From positions 434,001 to 498,000 of the forward strand of contig NZ_CP090949.1 of the NCBI RefSeq assembly GCF_023823125.1: DNA of 64,000 bases, given 5' to 3'. The notes under the pieces were generated by a model. The model was given only the letters and a program-made list of their open reading frames with translations. It was not told where the DNA came from and searched no databases. Positions 16,839 to 26,110 of this stretch are shown piece after piece (position 1 is the first letter of the stretch; each line of letters starts with the position of its first letter). A program made the position numbers and the translations under genes. The stretch is from Erythrobacter aurantius. GTDB taxonomy: Bacteria > Pseudomonadota > Alphaproteobacteria > Sphingomonadales > Sphingomonadaceae.

Positions 16839-17455
16839 ACGCTCCGGATCGACCGTTGATAATCGGCCTCACCGGTTCCATCGGCATGGGCAAATCCACC
16901 GTTGCCGCCATGTTTGAACATGCGGGAGTGCCGATTTTCGATGCCGATGCGGAGGTGCGCGCAATGCAGGGGCCGGGTGGAGAACTGCTAGAGCAGATCG
17001 AAGCCGCTTTCCCAGGATCGACCGGCCCTGATGGGATCAATCGCGAGGCCTTGGGTGGCCAGGTATTCGCTGACAAGGAAAAGCTCGCGCGGCTTGAGGC
17101 GATTGTCCACCCGGCTGTCGCTCAGAAAAGGGCGCAGTTCCTCGCGGATAATGCCGATGCCCCGCTCGTCCTGTTTGATATTCCACTGCTGTTCGAACGC
17201 GGCGGTCACGAAGCCGTCGACACGGTTGTGGTTGTCTCGGCTCCGGCCGAGGTTCAGCGGGAGCGGGTCCTCGCCCGCCCCGGTATGACGCCGGACAAGT
17301 TCGAACACATACTCGGTTTGCAGATCCCCGACGCGAAAAAGCGCGAATTGGCTGATCACATTATCGATACAGGCGCCTCTCTCGCTGAAACCGAAGAGCA
17401 GGTTCTGGCACTCGTCGCGAAGTTGCGAGTGCAAGCTGCACAGCGCGGCGAATAG
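16835..17455 (+). CDS. coaE: Dephospho-CoA kinase CoaE
   Basis: A 206-residue P-loop kinase for the last step of coenzyme A synthesis. The Walker A GLTGSIGMGKSTVAAMFE is near residue 10. IFDADAEVR, the lid region IVHPAVAQKR and DIPLLFERGG follow. Length is standard. The 4-bp overlap with aroE suggests translational coupling. Confidence 0.96.
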   Translation: MNAPDRPLIIGLTGSIGMGKSTVAAMFEHAGVPIFDADAEVRAMQGPGGELLEQIEAAFPGSTGPDGINREALGGQVFADKEKLARLEAIVHPAVAQKRAQFLADNADAPLVLFDIPLLFERGGHEAVDTVVVVSAPAEVQRERVLARPGMTPDKFEHILGLQIPDAKKRELADHIIDTGASLAETEEQVLALVAKLRVQAAQRGE

Positions 17456-17514
17456 GTGGTTTTGTCGCATCTGCGGCTCTTGCGCTGATGCGGCCATAGG
17501 ACGATAGTCGCCCT

Positions 17515-18225
17515 ATGCGCGAAGTGATTTTCGACACCGAAACTACCGGTCTGGACCCTAAAACCGGGGATCGGATGGTGGAAATCGGGTGCGTCGAGAT
17601 GATCGGCCGGATCGAAACCGGGCGCACCTATCACGCCTATTACAATCCGGAACGCGATATGCCCGCCGCCGCAGAGGCGGTGCACGGTCTTTCGTCGGAC
17701 TTCCTGTCGACCAAGCCGCGTTTTTCGGAAACTGCTGACGAATTGCTCGAATTTCTGGGCGATGCGCCGTTGGTGGCGCACAATGCGGGCTTCGATTTCG
17801 GATTTCTCAATTCCGAACTTGAACGGATCGGCAAGGCACCGATCAGCATGGAGAGGATGGTCGATACCGTCGCCATCGCTCGCAAGAAGCATCCGGGCGC
17901 CAAGAATTCACTCGATGCGCTTTGCACCCGTTACGGAATTGACCGCAGCCACCGCGTGAAACACGGTGCGCTGCTTGACGCGGAATTGCTGGCACAGGTC
18001 TATGTCGAGTTGCTGGGTGGCAGGCAGATCGGCCTCGAGCTGGCGAGCGATCAGGTTGCTGCAAACGAGCCGTCCCGTGTCGATCAACCAAGACCAAGCA
18101 CCACAACTGCTGAACACCCTTTCCGCGAACCGCGGCCCCATGCGGCAACCGCAGAGGAAATCGCACGGCATTCGGAGTTCTTGAACGGCGTCAAGGATGC
18201 GATCTGGGCACAGGGCGCAAGGTAA
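17515..18225 (+). CDS. dnaQ: DNA polymerase III epsilon subunit (proofreading exonuclease) DnaQ
   Basis: A 236-residue DEDDh 3'-5' exonuclease. The motifs are ExoI IFDTETTGLDPKTGD, ExoII VAHNAGFDFGFLN and ExoIII HGALLDAELLAQVY with the catalytic His. A C-terminal tail after residue 185 would bind the alpha subunit. It lies 59 bp after coaE, the same order as in Caulobacter near the origin. Confidence 0.95.
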   Translation: MREVIFDTETTGLDPKTGDRMVEIGCVEMIGRIETGRTYHAYYNPERDMPAAAEAVHGLSSDFLSTKPRFSETADELLEFLGDAPLVAHNAGFDFGFLNSELERIGKAPISMERMVDTVAIARKKHPGAKNSLDALCTRYGIDRSHRVKHGALLDAELLAQVYVELLGGRQIGLELASDQVAANEPSRVDQPRPSTTTAEHPFREPRPHAATAEEIARHSEFLNGVKDAIWAQGAR

Positions 18226-18241
18226 GAGGAGGACGGCAGCG

Positions 18242-18805
18242 ATGGAAATCCGGGTATCTGGTCACCAGATGGAAACGGGAGCAGCGTTGCAGGAACACGC
18301 GGCGGAGCGGCTCGGCGGGATCGTCGAGAAATTCTTCGACCGCGCGATTTCCTCGCAGGTCACTTTCGGGAAAGGGCCGGGCGGTGCATTCACCTGCGAT
18401 ATCGTCACCCATGTTTCCCAAGGCACGATCATCAAGGCGCAGGGATCCGCGCATGACGCGCATCATGCGCTCGACGAAAGTGCGGCGAAGATCGAAAAGC
18501 AGCTGCGGCGGTACAAGCGAAGGCTCAAGGATCGCCACGAACAAAGCCAGCAGGCGCGCGCCGAAGAGGAGGCCGCCTACACCATCTTTGCCGTTGATGA
18601 GACCGAGGAGGAAGTCACCTCCGATGCTCCTCCGATCATCGCCGAGACCAGCGTCGACATTCCCGAAGGCAGCGTTGCCGATGCGGTGATGATGCTGGAC
18701 CTGCGCGACACACCGGCGCTGTTCTTCAAAAATGCTGGCACTGGCAGGCATAATATGGTTTATCGCCGCTCCGACGGCTCGATCGGATGGGTCGAACCGC
18801 GTTAG
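18242..18805 (+). CDS. hpf: Ribosome hibernation-promoting factor, long form
   Basis: A 187-residue long-form HPF. The N-terminal S30AE/YfiA domain starts MEIRVSGHQMETGAALQEHA. An acidic linker (FAVDETEEEVTSD) leads to a C-terminal dimerisation domain (PEGSVADAVMMLDLRDTPAL, then NMVYRRSDGSIGWVEP). Long HPF dimerises 70S ribosomes into 100S particles in stationary phase. It starts 16 bp after dnaQ behind a GAGGA site. ptsN follows after a 158-bp gap. Confidence 0.94.
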   Translation: MEIRVSGHQMETGAALQEHAAERLGGIVEKFFDRAISSQVTFGKGPGGAFTCDIVTHVSQGTIIKAQGSAHDAHHALDESAAKIEKQLRRYKRRLKDRHEQSQQARAEEEAAYTIFAVDETEEEVTSDAPPIIAETSVDIPEGSVADAVMMLDLRDTPALFFKNAGTGRHNMVYRRSDGSIGWVEPR

Positions 18806-18963
18806 GACCAAACCAACCTGGAGACGTTAGGGAGCCGTGACATCGACCAGGAAGGTCCTGCCCTTGGACGTGAGGAAGCGGCTCGCTGCATAGCGGCGCC
18901 AGTTCCCGTTACAGGGGTCGCCCCAGAGGCCAGACCAGACTTTTTCGGGATTTCAAGTTCGCA

Positions 18964-19425
18964 ATGAACGTAAACTTTTCAATCTTGCCAGAAGCTGTTG
19001 CCGTTGCCCGGATCGACAGTGCTCAGCACATCCTTGAGGATCTGGCGCAGATCTTCGCCAAGGCATACGGCGTTGACGCTGGCGTCGTGCAAGAAGGGCT
19101 CGAACAGCGCGAAATGCTGGGCAGCACCGGTTTTGGTCGCGGTGTCGCGATCCCGCATTGTCGCAGCGCCGAAGTGAACCGACCCACAGTCGCTCTGCTG
19201 AAACTGGAAGCTCCGGTGGACTTCAAGTCCGCCGATTCCATCCCGGTAACGCTGGTTTTCGGGCTGATTTCACCGGAAAACGCCGGTGCGACACATCTTC
19301 ACGCGCTGGCAGCGATCTCTCGCATTGCCCGTGACGACGCGATCCTGGCAGCGCTGCTCGACGCTCCCGATGCCGAAGCACTGTTTGCCGTGCTGACCAA
19401 TCAATTCCTTCGCGATGCCGCCTGA
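18964..19425 (+). CDS. ptsN: Nitrogen-PTS phosphocarrier EIIA-Ntr (PtsN)
   Basis: A 153-residue EIIA domain with the phosphorylatable His in GFGRGVAIPHCRS near residue 66 and the conserved GLISPENAGATHLHALAAIS stretch. PtsN takes phosphate from NPr and acts as a regulator of potassium uptake, metabolism and stress. The hpf-ptsN order matches the common rpoN-hpf-ptsN arrangement but without rpoN. Its end overlaps the next gene by 11 bp. Confidence 0.93.
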   Translation: MNVNFSILPEAVAVARIDSAQHILEDLAQIFAKAYGVDAGVVQEGLEQREMLGSTGFGRGVAIPHCRSAEVNRPTVALLKLEAPVDFKSADSIPVTLVFGLISPENAGATHLHALAAISRIARDDAILAALLDAPDAEALFAVLTNQFLRDAA

Positions 19426-19870
19426 TTCACCAGGGGCCGGGCTGCACCACCGTGCGCTGGAGCGGTTATACGCCTCCGCACCGGTCAACAGCCTGTTCAA
19501 TTCCCGGCTCGAAATCACCGGAGAGGGTACCGCGCGGCTGATCTTCACCGTGACCCGCGACGTATATCACGCCGCCGGCGCCGCGCACGGGACGATCTAT
19601 TTCAAGATGCTCGACGACGCGGCTTTCTACGCGGCGAATACGCTTGTTACCGATCGATTCCTGCTGACAACCAGCTTCAACCTGCACTTCACCAAGCCGG
19701 TGCGCGAAGGCGAAGTGGTGGCGGAAGGCCGCTGGATCAGCGGGAAAAAGCGGGTTTTCGTGGCGGAATCTCGGCTCGTCGATTCCGAAGGCGATGAAAT
19801 CGGACGTGGAACAGGCACCTTCATGCGCTCACGCATCCCGCTTTCCAGCCTGCCGGGGTATTCATCCTGA
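19415..19870 (+). CDS. PaaI-type hotdog-fold thioesterase
   Basis: A 151-residue single hotdog domain. The central helix motif GAAHGTIYFKMLDDAAFYAA resembles the HGG active-site helix of PaaI/YbgC thioesterases. Strands LTTSFNLHFTKPVREGEVVA and RVFVAESRLVDSEGDEIGRG follow. It probably hydrolyses acyl- or aryl-CoA thioesters. It overlaps ptsN by 11 bp, so the pair is coupled. Confidence 0.85.
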   Translation: MPPDSPGAGLHHRALERLYASAPVNSLFNSRLEITGEGTARLIFTVTRDVYHAAGAAHGTIYFKMLDDAAFYAANTLVTDRFLLTTSFNLHFTKPVREGEVVAEGRWISGKKRVFVAESRLVDSEGDEIGRGTGTFMRSRIPLSSLPGYSS

Positions 19871-19883
19871 CGAGTGTTGAGGG

Positions 19884-20216
19884 ATGACGCGGCTTCCCGC
19901 CCATCTCGAGGTGTCCGGCCTCATTCGCCTTGTCGAATCGCAGGGTGGAACCGCGGTGGTGCTCGCCAAGGGGGAGCGCGATGCGGGGACGATCCTGATC
20001 GTAACCATGTGTCGCGGCGAGGATGTTCGGCTATTCGAAAGAATGCCGCAAATGGACGGAACGCGACCCTTTCTTGCGACAAAATCTCAAGACCTTGAAA
20101 AACCAGAAGAATTTTCAGAATACCTTGATCGTCGTCGTCGTCAGGACCCGGATATCTGGATTGTCGAGGTAGATATCGCCAATGCAGAACGGTTCGTCGA
20201 ACTTTTGCCGCGTTAA
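19884..20216 (+). CDS. DUF1491 family protein
   Basis: A 110-residue protein matching the alphaproteobacterial DUF1491 pattern: EVSGLIRLVESQGGTAVVLA, then KGERDAGTILI and a terminal DPDIWIVEVDIANAERFVEL. Function is unknown. It has no membrane segment or signal. It lies 13 bp after the thioesterase gene and closes this plus-strand run. Confidence 0.85.
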   Translation: MTRLPAHLEVSGLIRLVESQGGTAVVLAKGERDAGTILIVTMCRGEDVRLFERMPQMDGTRPFLATKSQDLEKPEEFSEYLDRRRRQDPDIWIVEVDIANAERFVELLPR

Positions 20217-20217
20217 C

Positions 20218-20245
20218 TTGACGTAGTTACATCTGCGACTATTTG
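20218..20245 (+). promoter_or_regulatory. Candidate promoter of the SleB-type hydrolase gene
   Basis: TTGACG (20218-20223) and TATTTG (20240-20245) are 16 bp apart, directly after the DUF1491 stop. A start near 20252 would give a leader of about 165 nt. The leader holds no further feature that I recognise. Confidence 0.35.
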
Positions 20246-20416
20246 GCCGCGAGCTTCCAGGTGCGCAGGTCCCGACAACGGCAATTCGGTCGTTTGAACG
20301 GCACGCAGACGGGGGGCAGCCGGCAGGCCTCTTACGGACTACCCCTAAGTCAGCGATCACTCGCTACTGGTCCTCACCTGCGTCGGAGCTCGCTCACCGC
20401 CCAGATAGAAGAATCC

Positions 20417-21070
20417 ATGAGTCGCAAGACTTATTCATTGAGCGCCGTCGCAATTGTGGCGATGGCCGGTTTGAGTTTCTCCAGCGCCGACAGCGCTGAA
20501 GCCCTTGCCCAGGATGGTGTCGTCGAAATGGCGGCTTCCGGTGAGGCGTCGACCGAAGAAGTGGTCGAAATCGTTCCCGAACAATCCGTATTCGTTTCCG
20601 AAGAAGTGGTGCAACCGCTTCCGGAAGCACCCGCACAGCCCGTCGCCAGCGCAGCTTCGCTCAGCGAACTGGTTGCAGCGATCGACAGCGATCAGGAACT
20701 GACAGAGCAACTCCACTGCCTTGCAGGTGCGGTCTATTTCGAATCGCGCGGTGAACCGCTCGCTGGCCAGCTGGCCGTTGCCGAAGTCGTGATCAATCGT
20801 GCGGAAGACAACCGCTGGCCCGCAAGCTACTGCGGCGTCGTCTACCAGCGTTCGCAATTCTCTTTCGTGCGCGGAGGCCGGATGCCGAGCATCAACACCT
20901 CTTCGCCGGCATGGCTTCGCGCCAAGGCGGTTGCCCGCATCGCACATGACGGATTGTGGGAAACCGAGGCTGATGGCGCGGTCTATTTCCACGCAAAATA
21001 CGTCCGCCCGGGCTGGAGCCGCGCAAAAACCCGGCTCGCGCAGATCGACACGCACATTTTCTACCGCTGA
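20417..21070 (+). CDS. Cell-wall hydrolase, SleB/Hydrolase_2 family
   Basis: A 217-residue exported protein. The N-terminus MSRKTYSLSAVAIVAMAG is a signal peptide or anchor. An acidic Glu/Val/Pro linker to about residue 95 is followed by the Hydrolase_2 domain with its signature LAGAVYFESRGEPLAGQLAV. VINRAEDNRWP, CGVVYQRSQFSF and a terminal GAVYFHAKYVRPGW also fit. The family cleaves peptidoglycan as muramidases or amidases. The start at 20417 is chosen because the signal begins there. A strong terminator follows 21 bp downstream. Confidence 0.9.
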   Translation: MSRKTYSLSAVAIVAMAGLSFSSADSAEALAQDGVVEMAASGEASTEEVVEIVPEQSVFVSEEVVQPLPEAPAQPVASAASLSELVAAIDSDQELTEQLHCLAGAVYFESRGEPLAGQLAVAEVVINRAEDNRWPASYCGVVYQRSQFSFVRGGRMPSINTSSPAWLRAKAVARIAHDGLWETEADGAVYFHAKYVRPGWSRAKTRLAQIDTHIFYR

Positions 21071-21090
21071 TAGCGGCCGTCAGAAATTTG

Positions 21091-21123
21091 AAACCCCCGC
21101 CCTTGATTGGGTGGGGGTTTTTT
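21091..21123. terminator. Bidirectional intrinsic terminator
   Basis: AAACCCCCGCCC and GGGTGGGGGTTTTTT form a G+C-rich stem with A and T runs on either side. It lies between the convergent SleB-type hydrolase and xthA genes and can serve both. Confidence 0.85.
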
Positions 21124-21127
21124 GCGC

Positions 21128-21934
21128 TCAGTCCTGCAGGATCGCCCAAGTCGGAGCGTGATCGCTCGCCTTTTCGCGGCCGCGATGTTCGCGATCGACG
21201 CCCACCGCCTGCAACCGGTCCGCAAGCTCGGGCGAAAGCAGGATGTGATCGATCCGGAATCCGTGATCGCGCTGCCATGCACCCGCCTGATAGTCCCAAT
21301 AGGTCCACACCCCGCCACGCGGGTTGAGCGTGCGTACCGCATCGGTCCAGCCATCGGCCAAAAGCCGCGCATAGGCGGCGCGCGATTCAGGCTGCATCAG
21401 CGCATCATCAGACATTGCCTTGACCGAATAGACGTCGTCGTCTTCGGGGATGACGTTGTAATCGCCGAGGATCGCCGCAGGCACTTCCTCCGCCCAGATC
21501 GCGGTCATGCGTTCGCGCAATTTGGCCATCCACGCCAGCTTGTAATCGAATTTGGGGCCGGGATGCGGATTACCGTTGGGCAGATAGATGCACACGATCC
21601 GCACGCTGCGCCCGTCCTTGGCAACATCCGCTTCGAGATAGCGCGCCTGTTCGCCCTCGCCTTCCTTGGGTCCGTCAATCCCCAGCCCGCGCTGGACTTC
21701 GCCAAGCGAATAGCCTGCTTGCGTATCGGCCAGCATAGCTACCCCGTTGAAGCTCTTCTGCCCGTGCCAGATCACCTGATAACCAAGTTCCTCGAACTCG
21801 GATGCGGGGAAGTCCTTGTCCTGGCTCTTGATTTCCTGAAGGCAGGCGACGGTGGGGCGTGTTTCTTCCAGCCACTCCTTGAGCCTTGGAAGCCGGGCCT
21901 TGATACCGTTGATGTTGTAGGTGGCGATTTTCAT
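21128..21934 (-). CDS. xthA: Exodeoxyribonuclease III / AP endonuclease XthA
   Basis: A 268-residue exonuclease-endonuclease-phosphatase fold protein for base-excision repair. Motifs are ATYNINGIKARLPRL, CLQEIKSQDKDFP (metal-binding Glu), LPNGNPHPGPKFDYKL, ILGDYNVIPEDDDVY, TYWDYQAGAW and the catalytic ending REHRGREKASDHAPTWAIL. The start at 21934 matches the family N-terminus. An ATG four codons upstream is possible. Confidence 0.96.
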   Translation of the reverse strand: MKIATYNINGIKARLPRLKEWLEETRPTVACLQEIKSQDKDFPASEFEELGYQVIWHGQKSFNGVAMLADTQAGYSLGEVQRGLGIDGPKEGEGEQARYLEADVAKDGRSVRIVCIYLPNGNPHPGPKFDYKLAWMAKLRERMTAIWAEEVPAAILGDYNVIPEDDDVYSVKAMSDDALMQPESRAAYARLLADGWTDAVRTLNPRGGVWTYWDYQAGAWQRDHGFRIDHILLSPELADRLQAVGVDREHRGREKASDHAPTWAILQD

Positions 21935-22004
21935 GGCGCTATCCATGCAGGATCAGCGCACCTGCGTCCATCGCAAGCTGCGCGTTACAGCGCAAACCCC
22001 ATCG

Positions 22005-22334
22005 TCAAATGCCGAAGCTGGAACCGCAACCGCAGCCTGCGGCGGCCTGCGGATTCTCGACCCGGAATGCAGCGCCGCCAAGCGATTCCACGAAATCGAC
22101 AACACTGCCGCTGACCAGATCAAGACTGACGGGATCAACCACCAGCTTCACGCCGTCGGTTTCGCTCACGCTGTCATCGGAATCGGGCCCGTCAGCAAGG
22201 TCGAACTTGTACTGGAACCCGGAACACCCGCCGCCTTCGACAGAAAGCCGCAAGATCGCAGGTTTTGTCTGCTTGTCCGCAATCCATGCGACGCGCTTTG
22301 CTGCGGCGGGAGTAAGTGTCAGAGCTTGGGCCAT
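22005..22334 (-). CDS. erpA: A-type iron-sulfur carrier/insertion protein ErpA
   Basis: A 109-residue HesB/IscA-family protein that delivers Fe-S clusters to target enzymes. The three ligand cysteines are in GGGCSGFQYKFDL and AAAGCGCGSSFGI. Its separate position from the suf operon at 50-57 kb, which has its own sufA, fits an ErpA role. It could also be called IscA-like. Confidence 0.88.
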   Translation of the reverse strand: MAQALTLTPAAAKRVAWIADKQTKPAILRLSVEGGGCSGFQYKFDLADGPDSDDSVSETDGVKLVVDPVSLDLVSGSVVDFVESLGGAAFRVENPQAAAGCGCGSSFGI

Positions 22335-22393
22335 GGCAATAAAATAGGGCGCGTACGCAGGTTCCTCAAGTCCGGTTGTTCATGCCTGATCGC

Positions 22394-22825
22394 TCAAGCC
22401 GTCTGGATGTAGTCGCGCAGCGCAGCCGCCTCGTGTTCCACTTCGTCGATCTTGTGCTTCACCAGATCGCCGATGGAGATGAAAGCCACCAGCCTGCCAT
22501 CCGACACGACCGGAAAATGGCGGAACCGACGCCGGGTCATCAGGGCGAGCGCCTCGTCAATCTTCGTACCCGGTTCCACCGTGATCGCCGGCGAGGTCAT
22601 GATCGCTTCGACCGGCAGATCAAGACAGGCCGATCCCTTGTCGGCAAGCCGATAGATGACGTCGCGTTCCGACACGATACCCGCCACCGCGCCATCGCGC
22701 AGGACGGGAACTGCGCCGATCCGTTTTCCCGCCAGCATCGACACGACTTCCGCAACCGGGGTGCTGACGTCACAGGCGATAATGTCGTCCGCGCTGCGAT
22801 CGCCGATAATCTTGGCAATTGTCAT
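22394..22825 (-). CDS. Two-CBS-domain protein
   Basis: A 143-residue protein made only of a tandem pair of CBS motifs (VAEVVSMLAGKRIGAVPVL, then IVSERDVIYRLAD, and EALALMTRRRFRHFPVV with VAFISIGDLVKHKI). Stand-alone CBS pairs bind adenine nucleotides and act as energy sensors or regulatory subunits. The partner is unknown, and neighbours give no clear hint. Confidence 0.9.
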   Translation of the reverse strand: MTIAKIIGDRSADDIIACDVSTPVAEVVSMLAGKRIGAVPVLRDGAVAGIVSERDVIYRLADKGSACLDLPVEAIMTSPAITVEPGTKIDEALALMTRRRFRHFPVVSDGRLVAFISIGDLVKHKIDEVEHEAAALRDYIQTA

Positions 22826-22972
22826 GATGGGACTCCTCTCTCAGGCAGAGAAAGTGCCATCAATTTGGCAAAAAGGCGAATCCGCAATCGTACCATCTGC
22901 TTGCCTCCGAACTTGCTCGGGGCACGTAGCTAGAAGGTTGCCAATCCTCCTTTGCATCCTCATGTGGACTCC

Positions 22973-23290
22973 ATGGTTCAGAAATCCCCGCTCGACGATC
23001 CTGAAAACGCGGCTCACGCGTGGGCGCGCTATCGCAAGATCATGAGAATCCTGATGGCCGTCACTGTCGGGACAGTGGTGGTGGCAATCGGCGTGCTGTT
23101 CGCTTTCAACGGCATGGTGTCGGTGCATTTCTACATCGCCGTCGCCTTGGGCATCAGTTTCACGATGCTGCTCGCGGGTGGTTTGATGGGTCTGGCGTTC
23201 CTGTCGAACGGCACGGGTCACGATGCCTCGGTCGACAACCGGCTGCCAGACAGCGACGAGCTCTGGTCCAAGCGCGACGAGGATAGGTGA
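22973..23290 (+). CDS. Small two-helix membrane protein
   Basis: A 105-residue protein with a polar N-terminus (MVQKSPLDDPENAAHAWARY). Two transmembrane helices follow (IMRILMAVTVGTVVVAIGVL and FYIAVALGISFTMLLAGGLM). An acidic cytoplasmic tail ends the protein. An upstream TTG would add seven residues, but the ATG is preferred. Similar small proteins are common in Sphingomonadales and have no assigned function. Confidence 0.75.
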   Translation: MVQKSPLDDPENAAHAWARYRKIMRILMAVTVGTVVVAIGVLFAFNGMVSVHFYIAVALGISFTMLLAGGLMGLAFLSNGTGHDASVDNRLPDSDELWSKRDEDR

Positions 23291-23500
23291 CAGCCCGCTT
23301 TCCTACAGCCGTGCTTTCATGCGATGACGCAATGGTCGGATCGGGCCGCCGGAAATTTTTTATATTTGGATAAGTGTCAATTTCGGATCTGGCGGCTTTT
23401 TCAAAGCCAAATCAAACGGTTGAACCGGAAAAACCCGCTCAGGACGGTGTCAACTCTGTCAATTTGCTTCGCAGGCGCAGCATGGCTGCGAAGGATTGAC

Positions 23501-23905
23501 TCAAGCGGGAGAATTCAGGCGAAATTCCTCAACCGGACGGCCGCCAATCAGGTGTTCCTGGATGACGCGTTCAAGCACTTCGGGGCTGCACGAATGATAC
23601 CAGACCCCGTCGGGCCATACCACGGCCACCGGCCCGGCACCGCAGACCTGCAGGCAATCCGCCTTGGTGCGCTGAATGCCTCCGGGGCCCTTGGGGTGAT
23701 CAGGCTGTCGCTTGGGCCCGATCAGGCCGAGCTCCTTGAGCCGGCTCTTGAGGAAACTCCACGCCGCCTCGCCCTCTTGGCGAGAGCAGCATTTCTGCTT
23801 CTCCGAGAGAGCGCACAGGAAAATCTGGCGCTCAATCCGCTCTTCATCCCGCCCGTACTTCCTGACAAGTGCGGTCTGTGCGGCCAGCAGTGGCTGATCG
23901 GTCAT
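23501..23905 (-). CDS. Thioredoxin-like [2Fe-2S] ferredoxin
   Basis: A 134-residue protein of the (2Fe-2S) ferredoxin family with a thioredoxin-like fold, as in the NuoE C-terminal domain. Candidate cluster ligands are in [13 protein letters not shown] and [34 protein letters not shown] is also typical. Its start overlaps the stop of the upstream S9 peptidase by 4 bp. That coupling is unusual and has no obvious functional link. A perfect 8-bp hairpin (23467-23493) lies just downstream. Confidence 0.85.
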   Translation of the reverse strand: MTDQPLLAAQTALVRKYGRDEERIERQIFLCALSEKQKCCSRQEGEAAWSFLKSRLKELGLIGPKRQPDHPKGPGGIQRTKADCLQVCGAGPVAVVWPDGVWYHSCSPEVLERVIQEHLIGGRPVEEFRLNSPA

Positions 23906-26052
23906 TCTTCGGCTTCACCTTCCGGCTTCAGCCAGCGATCGAGCCACGCAAACACCGTGTTGTGCCACTGCAGCGAGTTCTTCGCGCCCAGCACCCAGTG
24001 GTTTTCATCTGGGAACACAAGCAATTGAGAGGGAATGCCGCGCTCCTGCAAGACCGTGAAGCTTTGCAATCCTTGGGTGTAGGGGACGCGGAAGTCCTTC
24101 TCGCCCGTGATCACCAGCATCGGCGTCTGCCACTTGTCGATGTGGTTCACCGGGTTCCAGCGTTCATAGGTCTCCTTCGCCTCGGAATAGGAGCCACCAA
24201 AATCCCAGCGCGGGAACCAAAATTCCTCGGTCGAATAATAGAAGCTGCGCATGTCGAACAGGCCATCATGCTGGACAAGGCAATCGAACCGGCCGGGCCA
24301 GTTGCCCGCGATCCAGTTGACCATGTATCCGCCATAGCTGGCCCCCATGGCGCACGCGCGTGTGCCGTCGATCTGCGGATCGAGTTCGAGCGCGGCCTCG
24401 AGCCCTTTCTGCAGGTCTTCGAGCGGCTTGCCACCCCAGTCGCGATTGATCGAATCCATGAAGTCCTGCCCGTAACCGGCGCTTCCGTGGAAATCGACCG
24501 AGATCACGGCATAACCCTGGCTTGCGACAACGCGGGGGTTCCAGCGGCTCGACCAGGAATCGGAAAACGAACCCTGCGGCCCCCCGTGGATGTAGAGGAT
24601 CGCCGGAATCGGACCTTCCTGATTCTCGAGCCGGGTGATCTGACCCCAGACGGTGTCCCCATCTGCACCCACAAAGCTGAAGCGGGTCGTCCGGGTAGAG
24701 GCCATCGTGCCCATACGATCGGTCACCACATTGGTCAGCGGGCGCGCAGTTTCTGCAAAGTCCGACAGGAAAAGCTCGGCCGGAACTCCGATCGAATCGC
24801 GTGTGAACAGCAGCTGCCCGCCCGGAAGCGAGGTCAGATTGCCGATATGCGCTTCAGCTCCCGCCATCAGGTTGAGCTCTGTCACCGCCCCGGTTTGGGG
24901 GTCGATGCGGAAGGCGGGGGTATCGAGAACCTTCGAAGCTGTTGCCAGAAGATGGCTGCCGTCAGCACTCCAGCTAAGACCACCAAACGACAGGTCTGTA
25001 TCCTGCGTCAGCGCCCGCGTCTCTCCGGTCTGAAGATCGCGCAGATGAACCACAAGGCGATCCGATTCGTAGCCGGGACGGGCCATCGCGAGGTAGGCGA
25101 GCGTCTTGCCATCGGGGGACGGCGCAGGCGAAGAATCATGCGCTTCGTTCGCGACCGTAAGTTCCACCGGAGCGGCCCCGGTCAGATCGGACGAGTAGAT
25201 GTCGAGATCGGTCGACCCGGGCTCTTTCGCGTCCGCTCTGCGCGCCACGAAGTAGACACCCGATCCATCGGGCGCCCACGCAATGTCCTCACCCCCGCCA
25301 AACGGCATGGTGGGCGTGTTTCCGACGAGTGCACCCTCACTGTTGCCGCCGTCGAGCGCGACACCGTCTCCGACAGCCTCCCCGTTCTCAAGCCCGAATA
25401 CGAAAACGCGGTTGAAAACGCCCGGCTGCGTCCAGCGATCCCAGTGACGATAGAAACCGGCATCCCCTTCATACAGTCGCCCGCTACCGATCGTCTGTTC
25501 ATCGCTTTCGCAACCAAAACGCTCGCAATCGCGCGCTACTTCGGCCCACAAGGCGATCTTGTCAGAGGTTGGCGCGATGCTGAAACCGGCGATGTCGGTG
25601 CCGGGAATATCGGCAACCGGCATAGGGCCCGTAACATTCCCGTTCGCTTCAAGCGCGACCCGCCAAACCCGCGCGCGCTCTTCTCGGCTTTCGTCGGGGT
25701 GATCATAGCTGAGAAAATAGAGGAAATTGTCCGGCCCGAACGCCAGCGAAAATCCGGCAATGCCCAAGTCGATCTCAACCGGATCTGCCCCGGGGGTCTT
25801 CAGGTCGAGAAGGTAATGCAGTGGTGAACGACGCAGCGTTTCGGGATCGGTGTAAGTCACCGAATAGACCGCATATTGCCCTGTCGGGGTCACTGTCGGA
25901 GCGCCAAGGCGCGGCATCAGGATCAAATCGCGCGCGGTCATCGGCGCTTTCTGCGCGGCCGCGGTGCCTTCCTGTTGCGCTTGCGCAAGCGTTGGAGACG
26001 ACAAGAGCGAAACTGCCGCGATTGCAGCGGCGTTCAAAAGTATCCTTCCCAT
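23902..26052 (-). CDS. S9 family serine peptidase (prolyl oligopeptidase / acylaminoacyl-peptidase type)
   Basis: A 716-residue exported peptidase. The signal peptide [19 protein letters not shown] ends near TLAQAQ. A long beta-propeller region (about 50-450) is built of repeats such as [20 protein letters not shown]. The C-terminal alpha/beta hydrolase has [14 protein letters not shown], catalytic Ser in [11 protein letters not shown], Asp near [14 protein letters not shown] and His in PDENHWVLG. It probably degrades oligopeptides in the periplasm. The ATG at 26052 is chosen because the signal starts there. Confidence 0.93.
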   Translation of the reverse strand: MGRILLNAAAIAAVSLLSSPTLAQAQQEGTAAAQKAPMTARDLILMPRLGAPTVTPTGQYAVYSVTYTDPETLRRSPLHYLLDLKTPGADPVEIDLGIAGFSLAFGPDNFLYFLSYDHPDESREERARVWRVALEANGNVTGPMPVADIPGTDIAGFSIAPTSDKIALWAEVARDCERFGCESDEQTIGSGRLYEGDAGFYRHWDRWTQPGVFNRVFVFGLENGEAVGDGVALDGGNSEGALVGNTPTMPFGGGEDIAWAPDGSGVYFVARRADAKEPGSTDLDIYSSDLTGAAPVELTVANEAHDSSPAPSPDGKTLAYLAMARPGYESDRLVVHLRDLQTGETRALTQDTDLSFGGLSWSADGSHLLATASKVLDTPAFRIDPQTGAVTELNLMAGAEAHIGNLTSLPGGQLLFTRDSIGVPAELFLSDFAETARPLTNVVTDRMGTMASTRTTRFSFVGADGDTVWGQITRLENQEGPIPAILYIHGGPQGSFSDSWSSRWNPRVVASQGYAVISVDFHGSAGYGQDFMDSINRDWGGKPLEDLQKGLEAALELDPQIDGTRACAMGASYGGYMVNWIAGNWPGRFDCLVQHDGLFDMRSFYYSTEEFWFPRWDFGGSYSEAKETYERWNPVNHIDKWQTPMLVITGEKDFRVPYTQGLQSFTVLQERGIPSQLLVFPDENHWVLGAKNSLQWHNTVFAWLDRWLKPEGEAEE

Positions 26053-26110
26053 GGGAGAGGAATTAGCCCGTGCGTTGCCCAGTTTCCAGCGAAACCGGAA
26101 TTTCGACAGT

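Noticed and set aside
23869..25827. A 652-codon open frame on the plus strand
   Set aside because: It is antisense to the S9 peptidase, whose motifs, signal peptide and catalytic triad are clear. The antisense product has no recognisable domain and is a GC-rich shadow frame.
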